Positions 16,780-26,075 are shown, counted from the first letter of the stretch. The stretch is 64,000 nucleotides of DNA from Betaproteobacteria bacterium MOLA814 (GCA_000496475.1 AYMW01000003.1:376003-440002); one strand, 5' to 3'. The notes: generated by a model from the letters alone, not told the origin. Made by a program: numbers and translations.

Positions 16780-18228
16780 TTAACGCTTGTCAGATGTGTT
16801 TTTTTTAGCAGGCCTGGCCCAGTTGGCAATGCTGATTTGCTTGCCGCGCGCCACGCTCAAGGCACCTGCCGGCGTACTTTTGGTGATGGTAGAGCCGCCG
16901 CCTATGGTGCCGCCTTGGCCAATCGTGACCGGGGCCACCAGCACACAGTTGCTGCCCACATGCACGTCGGCTTCAATCACCGTGACGTGCTTGTTGGCAC
17001 CGTCGTAGTTGGCAGTAATGCTGCCTGCGCCGTAGTTCACCCGCTCGCCTACCTGCGCATCGCCAATATAGGCCAAGTGGTTGGCTTTGGCACCAGCGGC
17101 CAACGTGGCGTTTTTTACTTCGACAAAGTTGCCAATGTGCACACCTGCACCCAACTCTGCACCCGGACGCAAACGGGCAAATGGGCCTACCAGCGCACCG
17201 CTGCCAACCTGCACGCCTGCGGATTCACCGTCAATGTGTGTAAACGGGTGAATCACCGCGTTGTCAGCGATGGCGCAGTTGGCGATGACGCAGTTCGCGC
17301 CAATGCGCACGTTGTTGCCAATGGTCACGCGGCCATAAAACACACAATTCACATCGATGTCGACATCATGTCCAACCGCCAAAGGCCCACGCACATCCAA
17401 ACGCGCAGGATCAGCCAAGCGCACACCTTGCTGCATCAGCGACAGGGCATTGGTTGTTTGGTAGGTGCGCTCAAGCGCAGCGAGTTGCACTGGGGTGTTC
17501 ACACCGGCGACTTGTGAGGCATCGTCAATGCAGTGGGTATGAACCACCAACTGGTCGGCTACCGCCATGGCCACCACGTCGGTTAAGTAATACTCGCCTT
17601 GAACGTTGTGATTGCTAAGCCGCCCCACAGCCAGTTTGAGCCAAGCTGCAGGCACCGCCATGATGCCGCTGTAGACCTCGGTAATGTCTCGCTGCGCTGG
17701 TGTGGCGTCTTTTTCTTCCACAATGGCTTGGACCGTATTGTCCTCGTGGCGCAGCACGCGCCCGTAACCTGTGGGCGCGGGCAAGTTGACCGTCAGCAAG
17801 GCCATGGTGCGGGCGCCAGCCAAGTCAACCACCGCTTGCAACGTAGCAAGCTGGGTCAGCGGCACGTCACCTGACAACACCAAAACCAGGCCGTCATCAG
17901 CCAACACCGTAGCAGCTTGCTGCACCGCATGGCCAGTGCCCAACTGCGGGGACTGCAGCACACATTGCGTGGGTACCGTGCTGGCCCTGCTGCCAACTGC
18001 GCTTTGCACTTGCTCACTGTGATGACCAGTGATGACGACGGCGCTTCTGGCGTTAAGACCTTGCGTGGTGTCCAGTACATGATCTAGCAATGCGCGCCCT
18101 GCTAATAACTGCAATACTTTTGACTTTGCACTGTGCATGCGCGTGCCTTTACCGCCGGCCATGACCACCACATCCAGTGGCAAGGTTGGTTGTGACATAT
18201 TTGATGATGAACTTGGTTGAGACGACAT
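16780..18228 (-). CDS. glmU: Bifunctional UDP-GlcNAc pyrophosphorylase/GlcN-1-P acetyltransferase GlmU
   Basis: GlmU acetylates glucosamine-1-phosphate and couples it to UTP, giving UDP-GlcNAc for the cell wall. The N-terminal nucleotidyltransferase domain has MAGGKGTRM followed by Ser-Lys where many homologues have Pro-Lys. The C-terminal half is a left-handed beta helix of hexapeptide repeats with the acetyltransferase loop near KNATLAAGAKANHL and ends in a basic tail. The frame extends upstream to 18369; the ATG at 18228 gives 482 residues and the ATG at 18198 gives 472, both near the usual 456. The first is chosen. Its ATG overlaps the start codon of the opposite-strand lipoprotein gene. 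Confidence 0.94.
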   Translation of the reverse strand: MSSQPSSSSNMSQPTLPLDVVVMAGGKGTRMHSAKSKVLQLLAGRALLDHVLDTTQGLNARSAVVITGHHSEQVQSAVGSRASTVPTQCVLQSPQLGTGHAVQQAATVLADDGLVLVLSGDVPLTQLATLQAVVDLAGARTMALLTVNLPAPTGYGRVLRHEDNTVQAIVEEKDATPAQRDITEVYSGIMAVPAAWLKLAVGRLSNHNVQGEYYLTDVVAMAVADQLVVHTHCIDDASQVAGVNTPVQLAALERTYQTTNALSLMQQGVRLADPARLDVRGPLAVGHDVDIDVNCVFYGRVTIGNNVRIGANCVIANCAIADNAVIHPFTHIDGESAGVQVGSGALVGPFARLRPGAELGAGVHIGNFVEVKNATLAAGAKANHLAYIGDAQVGERVNYGAGSITANYDGANKHVTVIEADVHVGSNCVLVAPVTIGQGGTIGGGSTITKSTPAGALSVARGKQISIANWARPAKKNTSDKR

Positions 18229-19108
18229 GAACTGGCTTTCAGGCTCTAAACAACGGCAGACAGGCCGCTTCAATTGGCCCATTATCGCGTCTCGCACAAC
18301 CATGTTGTTGGCCAGCTTGCTACTGGCTGGCTGTGGCGCATTGGGCTTGGCATACAACCAACTGCCCACGTTGAGCTACTGGTGGCTAGACGACTACTTT
18401 GACTTTAACTCAACGCAAAGCGCGCAAGTGCGCAACGGCCTTGACGCTGTAGCCGTTTGGCACAAACAGACCGAACTTGAGCCATATGGTGTGTTGCTAG
18501 ACCAAGCCAGCGCCTTGGCAGCGACCAGCTTTACGGCAGCGCAGGCTTGCCGTTGGGTGGACAGCGCTACACAGCGAGCCGATGCATTTGTGGCGCAAGC
18601 TGCGCCCTTGGCTGTTCCCGCAATGGCCACACTGACGCCAGTTCAGCTTGAGCACTACAACGCCTACATAGCTGAGCGCAACGCCAAGTGGCAAGACGAG
18701 CAGTTGACCGCTACACCGAAAGAGCGTTTGGCATTTCGCTTGGAGCGCAGCCTCAAACAACTTGAGCGGTTTTATGGCAACCTCACCACCGCGCAAGAGC
18801 GCTTGGTTGAGCAACGCCTGAGCAGCAGCAGCTACGAAGCCAGCGAGGCGTTTGACAGGCGCTTGGCCAACCAAGCCAAGTTGTTGGACTGGCTCACACG
18901 TGTGCGTGGTGCGGGCCCTGACAGCTTTGACGGGTACGCGCAAGAGTTGCGCGGTGTGTGGCGTGACAGCATGCAATGGCCACAGGCTAAGCGCTTGCAG
19001 TGGTGCCAACAAGTGGTGGACTTTCACGCCATCATGACACCAGCACAACGACAAACGGCCAGTGAAACACTGGCCGCTTACGCGCGGGACTTTCGCGCAC
19101 TGCGCTAG
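18227..19108 (+). CDS. DUF6279-like lipoprotein
   Basis: A probable outer-membrane or periplasmic lipoprotein of unknown role. A basic N-region (Lys/Arg residues 8-24) leads to a hydrophobic stretch ending in the lipobox LAGC, so Cys36 would be lipidated. The mature part is rich in helix-forming residues and Trp/Gln, in keeping with DUF6279, a family found in proteobacteria. The ATG at 18227 shares two bases with the divergent glmU start; without the residues before Met26 the signal peptide would lack positive charge, so the upstream start is needed or lies between the two. Confidence 0.75.
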   Translation: MNWLSGSKQRQTGRFNWPIIASRTTMLLASLLLAGCGALGLAYNQLPTLSYWWLDDYFDFNSTQSAQVRNGLDAVAVWHKQTELEPYGVLLDQASALAATSFTAAQACRWVDSATQRADAFVAQAAPLAVPAMATLTPVQLEHYNAYIAERNAKWQDEQLTATPKERLAFRLERSLKQLERFYGNLTTAQERLVEQRLSSSSYEASEAFDRRLANQAKLLDWLTRVRGAGPDSFDGYAQELRGVWRDSMQWPQAKRLQWCQQVVDFHAIMTPAQRQTASETLAAYARDFRALR

Positions 19109-19123
19109 CTAGATTGCTGGCAT

Positions 19124-20113
19124 TTAGCCTTGTAACGCGTCCCACATGTCTTTGTCGCGGGCGGCTGTCCAGATGCGTGGATGCTTGATACCTTGGGCTT
19201 CGTCAAAAGCGCGTGTCACATCAAACGGCAAACAGTGCTCATAAATAAAGACGTGGCCAAAAATAGGGTCCATTGACGCGCGGGTATGCGCCATGGCGGC
19301 TTTTAAGTCCATGTTCTGCGCTGCGGCTTCTTGGCCGCATTTGAACAAGGTTTGTACCCACAGCTTGGTGTAATCCAAGGCCTTGTTCACGCCGTCGCTG
19401 TCTTTCATGGCGGCACCTCGCCCTGGTACCAAAGCTGTGGCATTGAGCGCACGCAATGCCTCTAGCGTGGCAGGCCACTCTTCTAGCTGGGCGTCGCCCG
19501 TGTACACGCCGGCTTCGTATTCCACCAAATCGCCGCTGTACAACACACCTTCTTCTTCTACCCAAGCAACCGTGTCGCCTTTGGTGTGACCAGGACCTGG
19601 GTGCCACACCTTGACGCGAACGCCGCCTAAATCAAGGGTGATGGCGCCTGGGACTTCGCCCAGTGTGGGGTTGCCCCCGCCAACCACCAATGTTGGCCAT
19701 GTCAGGCCTGGCACCGAGTCGGCACCTTGAAACAAGCGGGGGAAACGCTCCATCTCGCTGAGCATATCTTGTGCGCCGCGTTCACGGATCAACTCCAGCG
19801 TGCCTTGGCTGGCAATCACTTCTGTGGCACCCTCCGCCTTGTAGGCGCTGGCACCCAATACGCGCACCGCGTGGTAGTGCGTGAGCAACACATACTTAAT
19901 AGGCTTGTCGCTGACAGTGCGGATGCGGGCAATCAGGTCTTGCGCCATATCGGGCGTGGCCGTGGTGTCGCACACCATGATGGCATCGTCACCAATGATG
20001 ACGCCACTGTTGGGGTCGCCCTCTGCGGTGTAGGCCCAGCAATGGGGTGACAGCTGCTCAAACGTAATGGCCTTGGCGTCAAGGTCGGCCTGGCTGGCGA
20101 ATGCTTTGCTCAT
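19124..20113 (-). CDS. Metallo-beta-lactamase fold protein with degenerate second metal site
   Basis: The protein has the MBL fold order of strands and loops, but the usual HxHxDH motif reads HYHAVR. Counting from the ATG at 20113, His79, His81, His174 (GPGHT) and Asp193 (SGDL) are kept, while the Asp-His pair of the motif is Val83-Arg84 and the late histidine position is Arg230 (PGRG). The first zinc site could be intact and the second should be lost. Members with the HAVR variant occur in proteobacteria, so this may be a subfamily trait. GGAG lies six bases before the ATG. Activity is unknown. It is followed on the same strand side by a TetR regulator gene upstream. Confidence 0.8.
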   Translation of the reverse strand: MSKAFASQADLDAKAITFEQLSPHCWAYTAEGDPNSGVIIGDDAIMVCDTTATPDMAQDLIARIRTVSDKPIKYVLLTHYHAVRVLGASAYKAEGATEVIASQGTLELIRERGAQDMLSEMERFPRLFQGADSVPGLTWPTLVVGGGNPTLGEVPGAITLDLGGVRVKVWHPGPGHTKGDTVAWVEEEGVLYSGDLVEYEAGVYTGDAQLEEWPATLEALRALNATALVPGRGAAMKDSDGVNKALDYTKLWVQTLFKCGQEAAAQNMDLKAAMAHTRASMDPIFGHVFIYEHCLPFDVTRAFDEAQGIKHPRIWTAARDKDMWDALQG

Positions 20114-20156
20114 GGGTACTCCACTCAAAAAATCGTTGTGTTTAAAGAAAGCAATA

Positions 20157-20168
20157 GTTTAACTAAAC
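20157..20168. promoter_or_regulatory. Small palindrome before the MBL-fold gene
   Basis: GTTTA and TAAAC flank a two-base centre, 44 bases before the ATG of the MBL-fold gene. The surrounding 90 bases are AT-rich and free of genes. It may be an operator; the short arms limit confidence. Confidence 0.3.
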
Positions 20169-20218
20169 GAAATCATTTACGCATTGGTAAACTGTTTGCT
20201 TGCGTTGTGGCGGCTTGA

Positions 20219-20881
20219 CTACGCGCCAGCACCGTCGCTTGGACTGTCGCTTGGACTGTCGCTTGGACCGTCGTGGCCCAGCGGACTGCCCAAGCCGTGC
20301 TCGACCATTGCCACCACCTCCTCGGCAAACGCGCTGTAGCTGAGTGGCCCACCAGGGCGAAGCCAAGTGAATGTCCAGTTGATCATGCCAAACAACATCA
20401 TGGTGACGGCTGTTTCGTTGACTTTGGTCACTCGAGCTGGATAAGCGCGCTTTAAAAACCGCGTGAAAGCCGCCACCACATCGCGTTGGCGCTTGCGTAT
20501 ATGTTCAAACTGCGGCGGGCTTAAAAACTTGGTGTCGGCCAGCAGCGATACATGGCGGGTGGCAGAGTTTTCGTACTCGGTCAAAAACACCCGAATGAGC
20601 TCATGCAACGCCTCAACCTCGGACAGGTTGCGCCGCTGTGCGCGGGCTTCTGTTTCGCCCACCAACGCTAACAAGTGTTGCGTGTAGCGGTCTAAGAGGT
20701 CAAACAAAATGGCCTCTTTGCCCTCGTAGTAATGGTACAAGCGCGCCTTGCTGGTGCCGCAGGCCACAGCAATGTCATTCATGCTGGCGCTGGGGTAGCT
20801 TTGTTGGGCAAAGCACTGCGCTGCAACGTCGAGAATAGCCTCGCGCTTGAGATCGTGTGATGCGGACTTTGGTCTGGCCAT
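20219..20881 (-). CDS. TetR-family regulator, PaaR-like
   Basis: An N-terminal TetR helix-turn-helix spans about residues 12-58, with IAVACGTSKARLYHYYEGKE as recognition region. The C-terminal ligand domain contains QRDVVAAFTRFLKRAYP and MMLFGMINWTFTWLRPGG, which I recall as typical of PaaR, the phenylacetyl-CoA-responsive repressor of paa genes in Betaproteobacteria. The paaABCDE operon in this window has a TetR-type inverted repeat at its promoter, so this protein is a candidate for its regulator although it is 33 kb away. The start at 20881 was chosen because MARPK directly precedes the HTH. The C-terminus ends in three copies of a 12-bp repeat (Ser-Pro/Asp rich). Confidence 0.82.
   Translation of the reverse strand: MARPKSASHDLKREAILDVAAQCFAQQSYPSASMNDIAVACGTSKARLYHYYEGKEAILFDLLDRYTQHLLALVGETEARAQRRNLSEVEALHELIRVFLTEYENSATRHVSLLADTKFLSPPQFEHIRKRQRDVVAAFTRFLKRAYPARVTKVNETAVTMMLFGMINWTFTWLRPGGPLSYSAFAEEVVAMVEHGLGSPLGHDGPSDSPSDSPSDGAGA
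20234..20269. repeat. Three tandem 12-bp units in the tetR 3' end
   Basis: GTCGCTTGGACT occurs three times in a row (third copy with a final C). Because 12 is a multiple of three, copy number changes keep the frame and only alter the length of the Ser-Pro-Ser-Asp tail. Confidence 0.85.
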
Positions 20882-20926
20882 GGGCTCATTATGGCGGTGC
20901 TTCACGCAGGCCACTAAGATAAACGC

Positions 20927-21562
20927 ATGACAACGCACATTTATGCCCAAGACGTATTGGATTTTTGGTTTGGTCACTACGCCTTGCTGCACCCAGCGCA
21001 TGCCGACGCGCCGGCGCACCTTGCGGCAACAGTCACCAACTACACCGCACTGTGGTTCCAAAAATCAGACCAAACAGACCTCAACATCACAGAGCGGTTT
21101 CTACCCTTGCTTGCCCCATCGGCATTGCCTGTGTTGCACAGTTGGCGCGACACGCCCGCTGGTAGAGTGGCCAGCACGGTGGTGGTTGACCAGTTCAGCC
21201 GCAACATGTTTAGAGGCCAGTCACGTGCCTTTGCCGCCGATTACTTGGCACAAAGTTGGGCGCTTGAGAGCATTGCATTGGGCGACTTGGATACATTACC
21301 CGCCTTGCTTCAAGTGTTCTTGTTGTTACCGCTAGAACACGCTGAAGATGTCGGCTTGCAAAACCAGAGCGTGAGCTTGTTTGAGTCGCTACAAGCCAAA
21401 CACCCCGGATGCGCAGCCATGGCCAACTTAACGGGGTTCGCACGCAAACACCAAGTCATCATTGAGCGCTTTGGCCGATTTCCCCATCGCAACGCCGCCC
21501 TAAACCGCAGCAGCACAGCAGAAGAACAAGCGTTTCTAAAGCAACCAGGCTCAGGGTTTTAA
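20927..21562 (+). CDS. DUF924 family protein
   Basis: A 211-residue soluble helical protein of the DUF924 family, whose structure resembles tetratricopeptide-like folds and whose role is unknown. Recognisable family segments are VLDFWFG at 10-16, VVVDQFSRNMFRG at 85-97 and the stretch with PLEHAED near 134-140. It is divergent from the PaaR-like gene with 45 bases between starts, so the promoters must overlap. Confidence 0.85.
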   Translation: MTTHIYAQDVLDFWFGHYALLHPAHADAPAHLAATVTNYTALWFQKSDQTDLNITERFLPLLAPSALPVLHSWRDTPAGRVASTVVVDQFSRNMFRGQSRAFAADYLAQSWALESIALGDLDTLPALLQVFLLLPLEHAEDVGLQNQSVSLFESLQAKHPGCAAMANLTGFARKHQVIIERFGRFPHRNAALNRSSTAEEQAFLKQPGSGF

Positions 21563-21588
21563 AGCGCTTGTGCGTTGGGGCTGGCCCA

Positions 21589-22245
21589 TCAATACTGTGA
21601 CATGCCGGGAATGGTCATGGGCCACACCACACCGTTGTCATTCAGAATAGCGTCCAAGGCTACATCGTGCGGCTCTGGCGTCAGTTCGGGCAAGAATGCG
21701 TTGACAAACCCCAAACCCACGGTGTAAGGCCTGGGTGTCAGTTGCGCCAGCGTGCGGTCGTAAAAACCACCGCCATAGCCCAAGCGGTAACCACCGGGGC
21801 CATAGCCCACACACGGCACAAACAACAACGTTGGCGTGACCTCCTCAGTGCCTGTTGGTTTTGGAATGCCGTAGGCGTCCTCCTCCATCGGGCAGCCTGG
21901 GTACCACGCAAGAAAACTCAACGTTTTGTCCTCGCGGTTGATAACTGGCAACGCAATACGCCGGCTGACGATGGCGTCCACTGCATCGGCTTCGCGCCCA
22001 GCCTCTTGCCAGCGAAACAATGCAGGCAACACATCGAACTCACCTTTGATCGGCCAGTAAGCCCCAATCACGGCGTCTGGTCGGTCTACCAACCACACCC
22101 GCAGCACGCGCTGAAGCCACAATGACCGGTCTTCGTGATCAACCATGTTTTGGCGCTCATGAACCAAGTGCTTGCGCCACTGGGATTTTTCTAAATTAGT
22201 AGAAAGTGTCACTTTTTTAGACGGATCATTCGAATTTGTATTCAT
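21589..22245 (-). CDS. ygfA: 5-formyltetrahydrofolate cyclo-ligase
   Basis: The enzyme converts 5-formyl-THF to 5,10-methenyl-THF with ATP, recovering a folate storage form. The ATP and substrate loop GYGGGFYDR is near residues 160-168, and GAYWPIKGEFDV near 62-73 is the other conserved segment. Basic residues in the N-terminal helix (KSQWRKH) are normal. The ATG at 22245 is preferred to a TTG two codons upstream. Only nine bases separate it from the divergent lytic transglycosylase start. Confidence 0.92.
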   Translation of the reverse strand: MNTNSNDPSKKVTLSTNLEKSQWRKHLVHERQNMVDHEDRSLWLQRVLRVWLVDRPDAVIGAYWPIKGEFDVLPALFRWQEAGREADAVDAIVSRRIALPVINREDKTLSFLAWYPGCPMEEDAYGIPKPTGTEEVTPTLLFVPCVGYGPGGYRLGYGGGFYDRTLAQLTPRPYTVGLGFVNAFLPELTPEPHDVALDAILNDNGVVWPMTIPGMSQY

Positions 22246-22254
22246 AATCAATTC

Positions 22255-24327
22255 ATGTTTATACGCAGTTTCGTGTCATCGCTTGCTCGCCTAGATTACC
22301 ACCTTCGCCTCACAAGGTCTGGCTGTAGCACCTTGCTGTGCTTGCTGGTACTGCTGTCGCCATGTGTTGATGCCATGGCCAAACAGTCTGACAAAGCTGC
22401 CGCGACATTGATGGACATGCGCTCAGCCTACTTTCGCGATCAAAGCGGCGCGTTGCAAGACATGTTACCCACAATTGCGGGGCACCCACTTGAGCCCTTG
22501 GCCGCTTACTGGACACTCAAGTCGCGCCTTGAGGAGGCCACTGCGGTAGAGGTGCAGGCGTTTTTCAAGCGCTATTCGGGCAGCTACTACGAAGACCGTT
22601 TGCGCAACGACTGGATGCTGCTGCTGGGCAAGCGCCAAGACTGGGTGGCCCTGCAAGCCGCGCACCGTGCATTCCGTATGAATGACGACCGCGATATCAC
22701 CTGCTATGAGTGGCAAGCACAACTGGCCCTAGGCCAAGCAGCAGCCCCCAGCGCTTCTCCACTCATTACGACCAAAACGCTGGTCGCTTTCTGGCAGCAG
22801 CAAACAGGCCGTGACGAAGCGTGCTTGGGCGCTGTCACGCAACTGCTTCGCTTGGGTCTGATCTCGCCTGAAGTGGTATGGACCCGGGCACGCGACGCTG
22901 CCATGTGGGCAGACAAAGAGGCTTTTATAGATGCCGTGGCGTTGGTAGAGCCCGGTCAGCGCGTCTTGGCAACCCAGCTGTACAACAACCCCCAAGCTTT
23001 TTTAAACACCCGCAAGGCACAGCCTAAAAAAGCAGCAGGGAACTGGCTCAGCGTGGCCCTGATTCGCCTCACCATGCGCGACTATGACGCGGTGATGGAC
23101 GTGTTGGCGTTTTGGCTACCCTATCTCAATGCTGACCAACAAACGTGGGTCAACGCCACCGTTGCAACACGCGAAGCCATGCGTCTAGACAACAGCGCGC
23201 ACACCCGCTTTGCCACCACTCGCAACGACCAGCTCAGCGACACGCAACTGGAATGGAAGGTACGCGCCGCCTTACGCGCAGCCGATTGGGACAGCGTGTT
23301 ACAAACCACACGCGACATGCCACTGACAGTGGCACAGCAACCCGCATGGGTGTATTGGCGTGCCCGCGCTTTAACCAGTGTGCATGATGGCTTGCGCAAT
23401 GAGCGCAACACCGGACTTGCAACGCAACTGCTCAAGCGCATTGCCACACCAGACAACTTTTACGGTCAACTGGCCATGCAGGCGTTAGGCCAAGCGGTCA
23501 CAGCCAGGCGCCCAGCCCTGGCGCCCAGCCACAGCGACGAACGTGCGGTCAAGAAAAACCCCAGTTTGCGCCGCGCAGTGCTGGCGTTTAAGCTCGGCTT
23601 GCGCAGCGAAGCCGTGCGCGAGTGGCACTATGGCATTGCCCTACACGAACCAGGTGGCATGCCCAATGGCCAGCTATTGGCCGCTGCGCAGTGGGCGTGC
23701 AAGCTAGCCATTTGGGACCGCTGCATCAACACGGCTTCGCGCATGAGCAAGCCGGCAGGCTCTAGGCTGCTGTACCCCATGCCCTTCAAGCATGCGGTGG
23801 TGCGCAAAGCCAAGTTGCGACAGCTGGACCCAGCCGTGGTGTTTGGCATCGTGCGACAAGAAAGCCGCTTCGTGATGGAGGCGCGCTCGGGCGTTGGTGC
23901 CAGCGGGCTGATGCAAATCATGCCAGCCACCGCCACATGGACCGCCAAAAAAATTGGCTTATCGGGCTTTAGCCTTGGTCAACTCAACGAGCAAGACACC
24001 AACCTGACGCTGGGCACCAGCTACTTGAAGTTGCTACTAGACGACTTTCAAGCCTCGCTCCCCATGGCCGCGGCCGCTTACAACGCGGGCCCCAGCCGCT
24101 CTAGACGTTGGCGTGGCACAGAGGCAGACAGCCCCACGCTAGAAGCAGCCATTTGGATGGAAAACATTCCCTTCAACGAAACCAGAGGCTATGTGCAGCG
24201 CGTGGTCGCCAACACGGTGAACTACGCCGCACGCATCACCAACAAACCGCAAACAGTGGCCAAGCACCTGCTGCCCATAGGACCCAAAGATCAAACAGCG
24301 CCTGCGCAAGACGAATCCTTGCCTTAA
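22255..24327 (+). CDS. slt: Soluble lytic murein transglycosylase (Slt70-like)
   Basis: Slt cleaves peptidoglycan between MurNAc and GlcNAc to give 1,6-anhydro products in the periplasm. An N-terminal hydrophobic stretch (about 24-38) after basic residues forms the signal peptide. A long alpha-superhelical U-domain follows. The catalytic domain is at about 520-650, with Glu536 in RQESRF, then GLMQIMPATA and the AAYNAGP motif that lines the active site. Length 690 matches Slt70 with its signal peptide. The gene is divergent from the cyclo-ligase gene. Confidence 0.92.
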   Translation: MFIRSFVSSLARLDYHLRLTRSGCSTLLCLLVLLSPCVDAMAKQSDKAAATLMDMRSAYFRDQSGALQDMLPTIAGHPLEPLAAYWTLKSRLEEATAVEVQAFFKRYSGSYYEDRLRNDWMLLLGKRQDWVALQAAHRAFRMNDDRDITCYEWQAQLALGQAAAPSASPLITTKTLVAFWQQQTGRDEACLGAVTQLLRLGLISPEVVWTRARDAAMWADKEAFIDAVALVEPGQRVLATQLYNNPQAFLNTRKAQPKKAAGNWLSVALIRLTMRDYDAVMDVLAFWLPYLNADQQTWVNATVATREAMRLDNSAHTRFATTRNDQLSDTQLEWKVRAALRAADWDSVLQTTRDMPLTVAQQPAWVYWRARALTSVHDGLRNERNTGLATQLLKRIATPDNFYGQLAMQALGQAVTARRPALAPSHSDERAVKKNPSLRRAVLAFKLGLRSEAVREWHYGIALHEPGGMPNGQLLAAAQWACKLAIWDRCINTASRMSKPAGSRLLYPMPFKHAVVRKAKLRQLDPAVVFGIVRQESRFVMEARSGVGASGLMQIMPATATWTAKKIGLSGFSLGQLNEQDTNLTLGTSYLKLLLDDFQASLPMAAAAYNAGPSRSRRWRGTEADSPTLEAAIWMENIPFNETRGYVQRVVANTVNYAARITNKPQTVAKHLLPIGPKDQTAPAQDESLP

Positions 24328-24398
24328 AAACCTGTTCTGAGCTCAGCAGTCGCCACACCGCTACAGTTGGGTCATAGCTATTTATACAAAAGGTCAAT

Positions 24399-25298
24399 AT
24401 GCAACGCGTTGTGGTTCTAGGTGGTACGGGATTTATTGGTCAAACATTGTGTGAGATGCTCGCTCGCGCGGGCATCAAAGCCACGGTGCCAACGCGCAGC
24501 CATACCGCTGGCAAGCGCTTGGCGCACTTGTCCAACGTCACAGTCATCAACGCTGACGTGCACCAGCCCGGTGTCCTGAAGTCTGTGTTGGCAGGCCACG
24601 ACGCCGTGGTGAATTTGGTCGCCATACTGCACGGCAGTCAACAACAGTTTGAGCGCACGCATGTGAGATTGGTCGAACAGCTGGCCGGCGCTTGTGTGGA
24701 GACCAACGTGCACCGCGTGGTGCATGTCAGTGCGCTGGGGGCTGACGCGTCTGCGCCGTCTATGTACCAGCGCAGCAAGGCTGCAGGCGAGGCCGCGTTG
24801 CAGCAACACCCACAGCTGCACACCACGGTGTTGCGCCCCAGTGTGGTGTTTGGGGCTCAAGACAAATTTCTAAACCTGTTTGCCACCCTCACACGTCTCA
24901 CGCCCGTGTTGCCTCTGGCTGGTGCCAACACCAAGTTTGCGCCCGTGTGGGTGAACGACGTGGCCACGGCCATCGTGCAGGCACTGTTCACACCAGGTAG
25001 CAGCGGCCACACCATAGACTGCGTTGGCCCCGACATTTTTCAACTGCGTGAACTGGTGGGTTTGTGCGCTCGCTGGCAAGGCAAACGGGTGTGGGTCATT
25101 GGGCTGCCACACGCGCTTGGCCTTGTACAAGCCACCGCGCTTGAATTTGCACCAGGCCCCACCCTCATGAGCCGCGACAACGTGCGCTCTATGGATATAG
25201 ACAATATTGCCAGCCCCAGCAGCACCGCTTGGTCTCTCGGTAAACTGGGCATTGAGGCCACCAGCCTGATGGCCATTGGGCCAACATACATTGGCTGA
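24399..25298 (+). CDS. NDUFA9-like NAD(P)-binding protein (SDR superfamily)
   Basis: An atypical short-chain dehydrogenase of the complex I NDUFA9 type. The Rossmann motif GGTGFIG is at residues 8-14 and RSKAAGEAAL carries the YxxxK-region equivalent (here YQRSK near 124-128). In mitochondria NDUFA9 is a complex I accessory subunit; bacterial versions are usually unlinked to complex I and their substrate is unknown. Length 299 is typical. An AAAGGTC ribosome site precedes the ATG. Confidence 0.82.
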   Translation: MQRVVVLGGTGFIGQTLCEMLARAGIKATVPTRSHTAGKRLAHLSNVTVINADVHQPGVLKSVLAGHDAVVNLVAILHGSQQQFERTHVRLVEQLAGACVETNVHRVVHVSALGADASAPSMYQRSKAAGEAALQQHPQLHTTVLRPSVVFGAQDKFLNLFATLTRLTPVLPLAGANTKFAPVWVNDVATAIVQALFTPGSSGHTIDCVGPDIFQLRELVGLCARWQGKRVWVIGLPHALGLVQATALEFAPGPTLMSRDNVRSMDIDNIASPSSTAWSLGKLGIEATSLMAIGPTYIG

Positions 25299-25369
25299 CT
25301 GTGCAACAACACGCTGGGGCCGTGCCGCACACACAAAAAAGCGTTTAGCGAACATCTAAGGAGTCCTCC

Positions 25370-26068
25370 ATGCAACTCGTCGTTGGCAATAAAAACTACT
25401 CGTCGTGGTCTATGCGGCCTTGGGTATTGATGCGCGAATTAGGCATGCCCTTTGAAGAGGTGTGTGTGCGGTTTGACAGCTTCGCGCCCAGCTCCCAGTT
25501 CAAACAAACCATGCACCAACTGGGTTCTCCCGCTGGCAAAGTGCCATTGTTCATTGACGGTGCAGCAACCTACAACGCCAGCCCGCTGGTGGTGCATGAC
25601 TCCCTGGCCATTGTTGAGCGCTTGTTTGAGCTGAATCCAGCGGTCTGGCCCAGCGAGGTAGGCACACGGGCCAAGGCGCGCAGCGCGTGTGCCGACATGC
25701 ACAGCGGCTTTGAGTCTTTGCGCCGCCTGTGCGGTATGAACATAGAAGCCGACTTGTCAGAACAAGGCGCCACGCTGTGGCGTGAGCATGATGGACTGCG
25801 CAGCGATGTCGCCCGTATTGACGCCCTGTGGGGCGACCTCTTGGCCCACAGTTCAGGCCCCATGTTGTGTGGGCAGTTTTGTGCGGTTGACGCTTTTTTT
25901 GCGCCTGTGGTGATGCGCATCAATGGCTACGCCCTGCCCGTGTCTCCCAATGCACGCGCCTACGCAGACCGCGTCACACAACTTGCCAGCGTGCAGGCTT
26001 GGATGCAGGCGGCCTTGGCTGAGCACGACTTTTTAGACTTTGAAGAACCCTACCGCATCAAGGCTTGA
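25370..26068 (+). CDS. Glutathione S-transferase family protein
   Basis: The N-terminal thioredoxin-like domain (about 1-80) begins LVVGNKNYSSWSMRPW, with a serine in the place expected for thiol activation, and contains the cis-proline region GKVPLF near 50-55. The C-terminal half is the all-helical GST domain with the N-capping Asp in VDAFFAPV. The natural substrate is unknown. GGAG precedes the ATG by six bases. It overlaps no neighbour; cca starts seven bases after its stop and is likely co-transcribed. Confidence 0.87.
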   Translation: MQLVVGNKNYSSWSMRPWVLMRELGMPFEEVCVRFDSFAPSSQFKQTMHQLGSPAGKVPLFIDGAATYNASPLVVHDSLAIVERLFELNPAVWPSEVGTRAKARSACADMHSGFESLRRLCGMNIEADLSEQGATLWREHDGLRSDVARIDALWGDLLAHSSGPMLCGQFCAVDAFFAPVVMRINGYALPVSPNARAYADRVTQLASVQAWMQAALAEHDFLDFEEPYRIKA

Positions 26069-26075
26069 ACATTCA

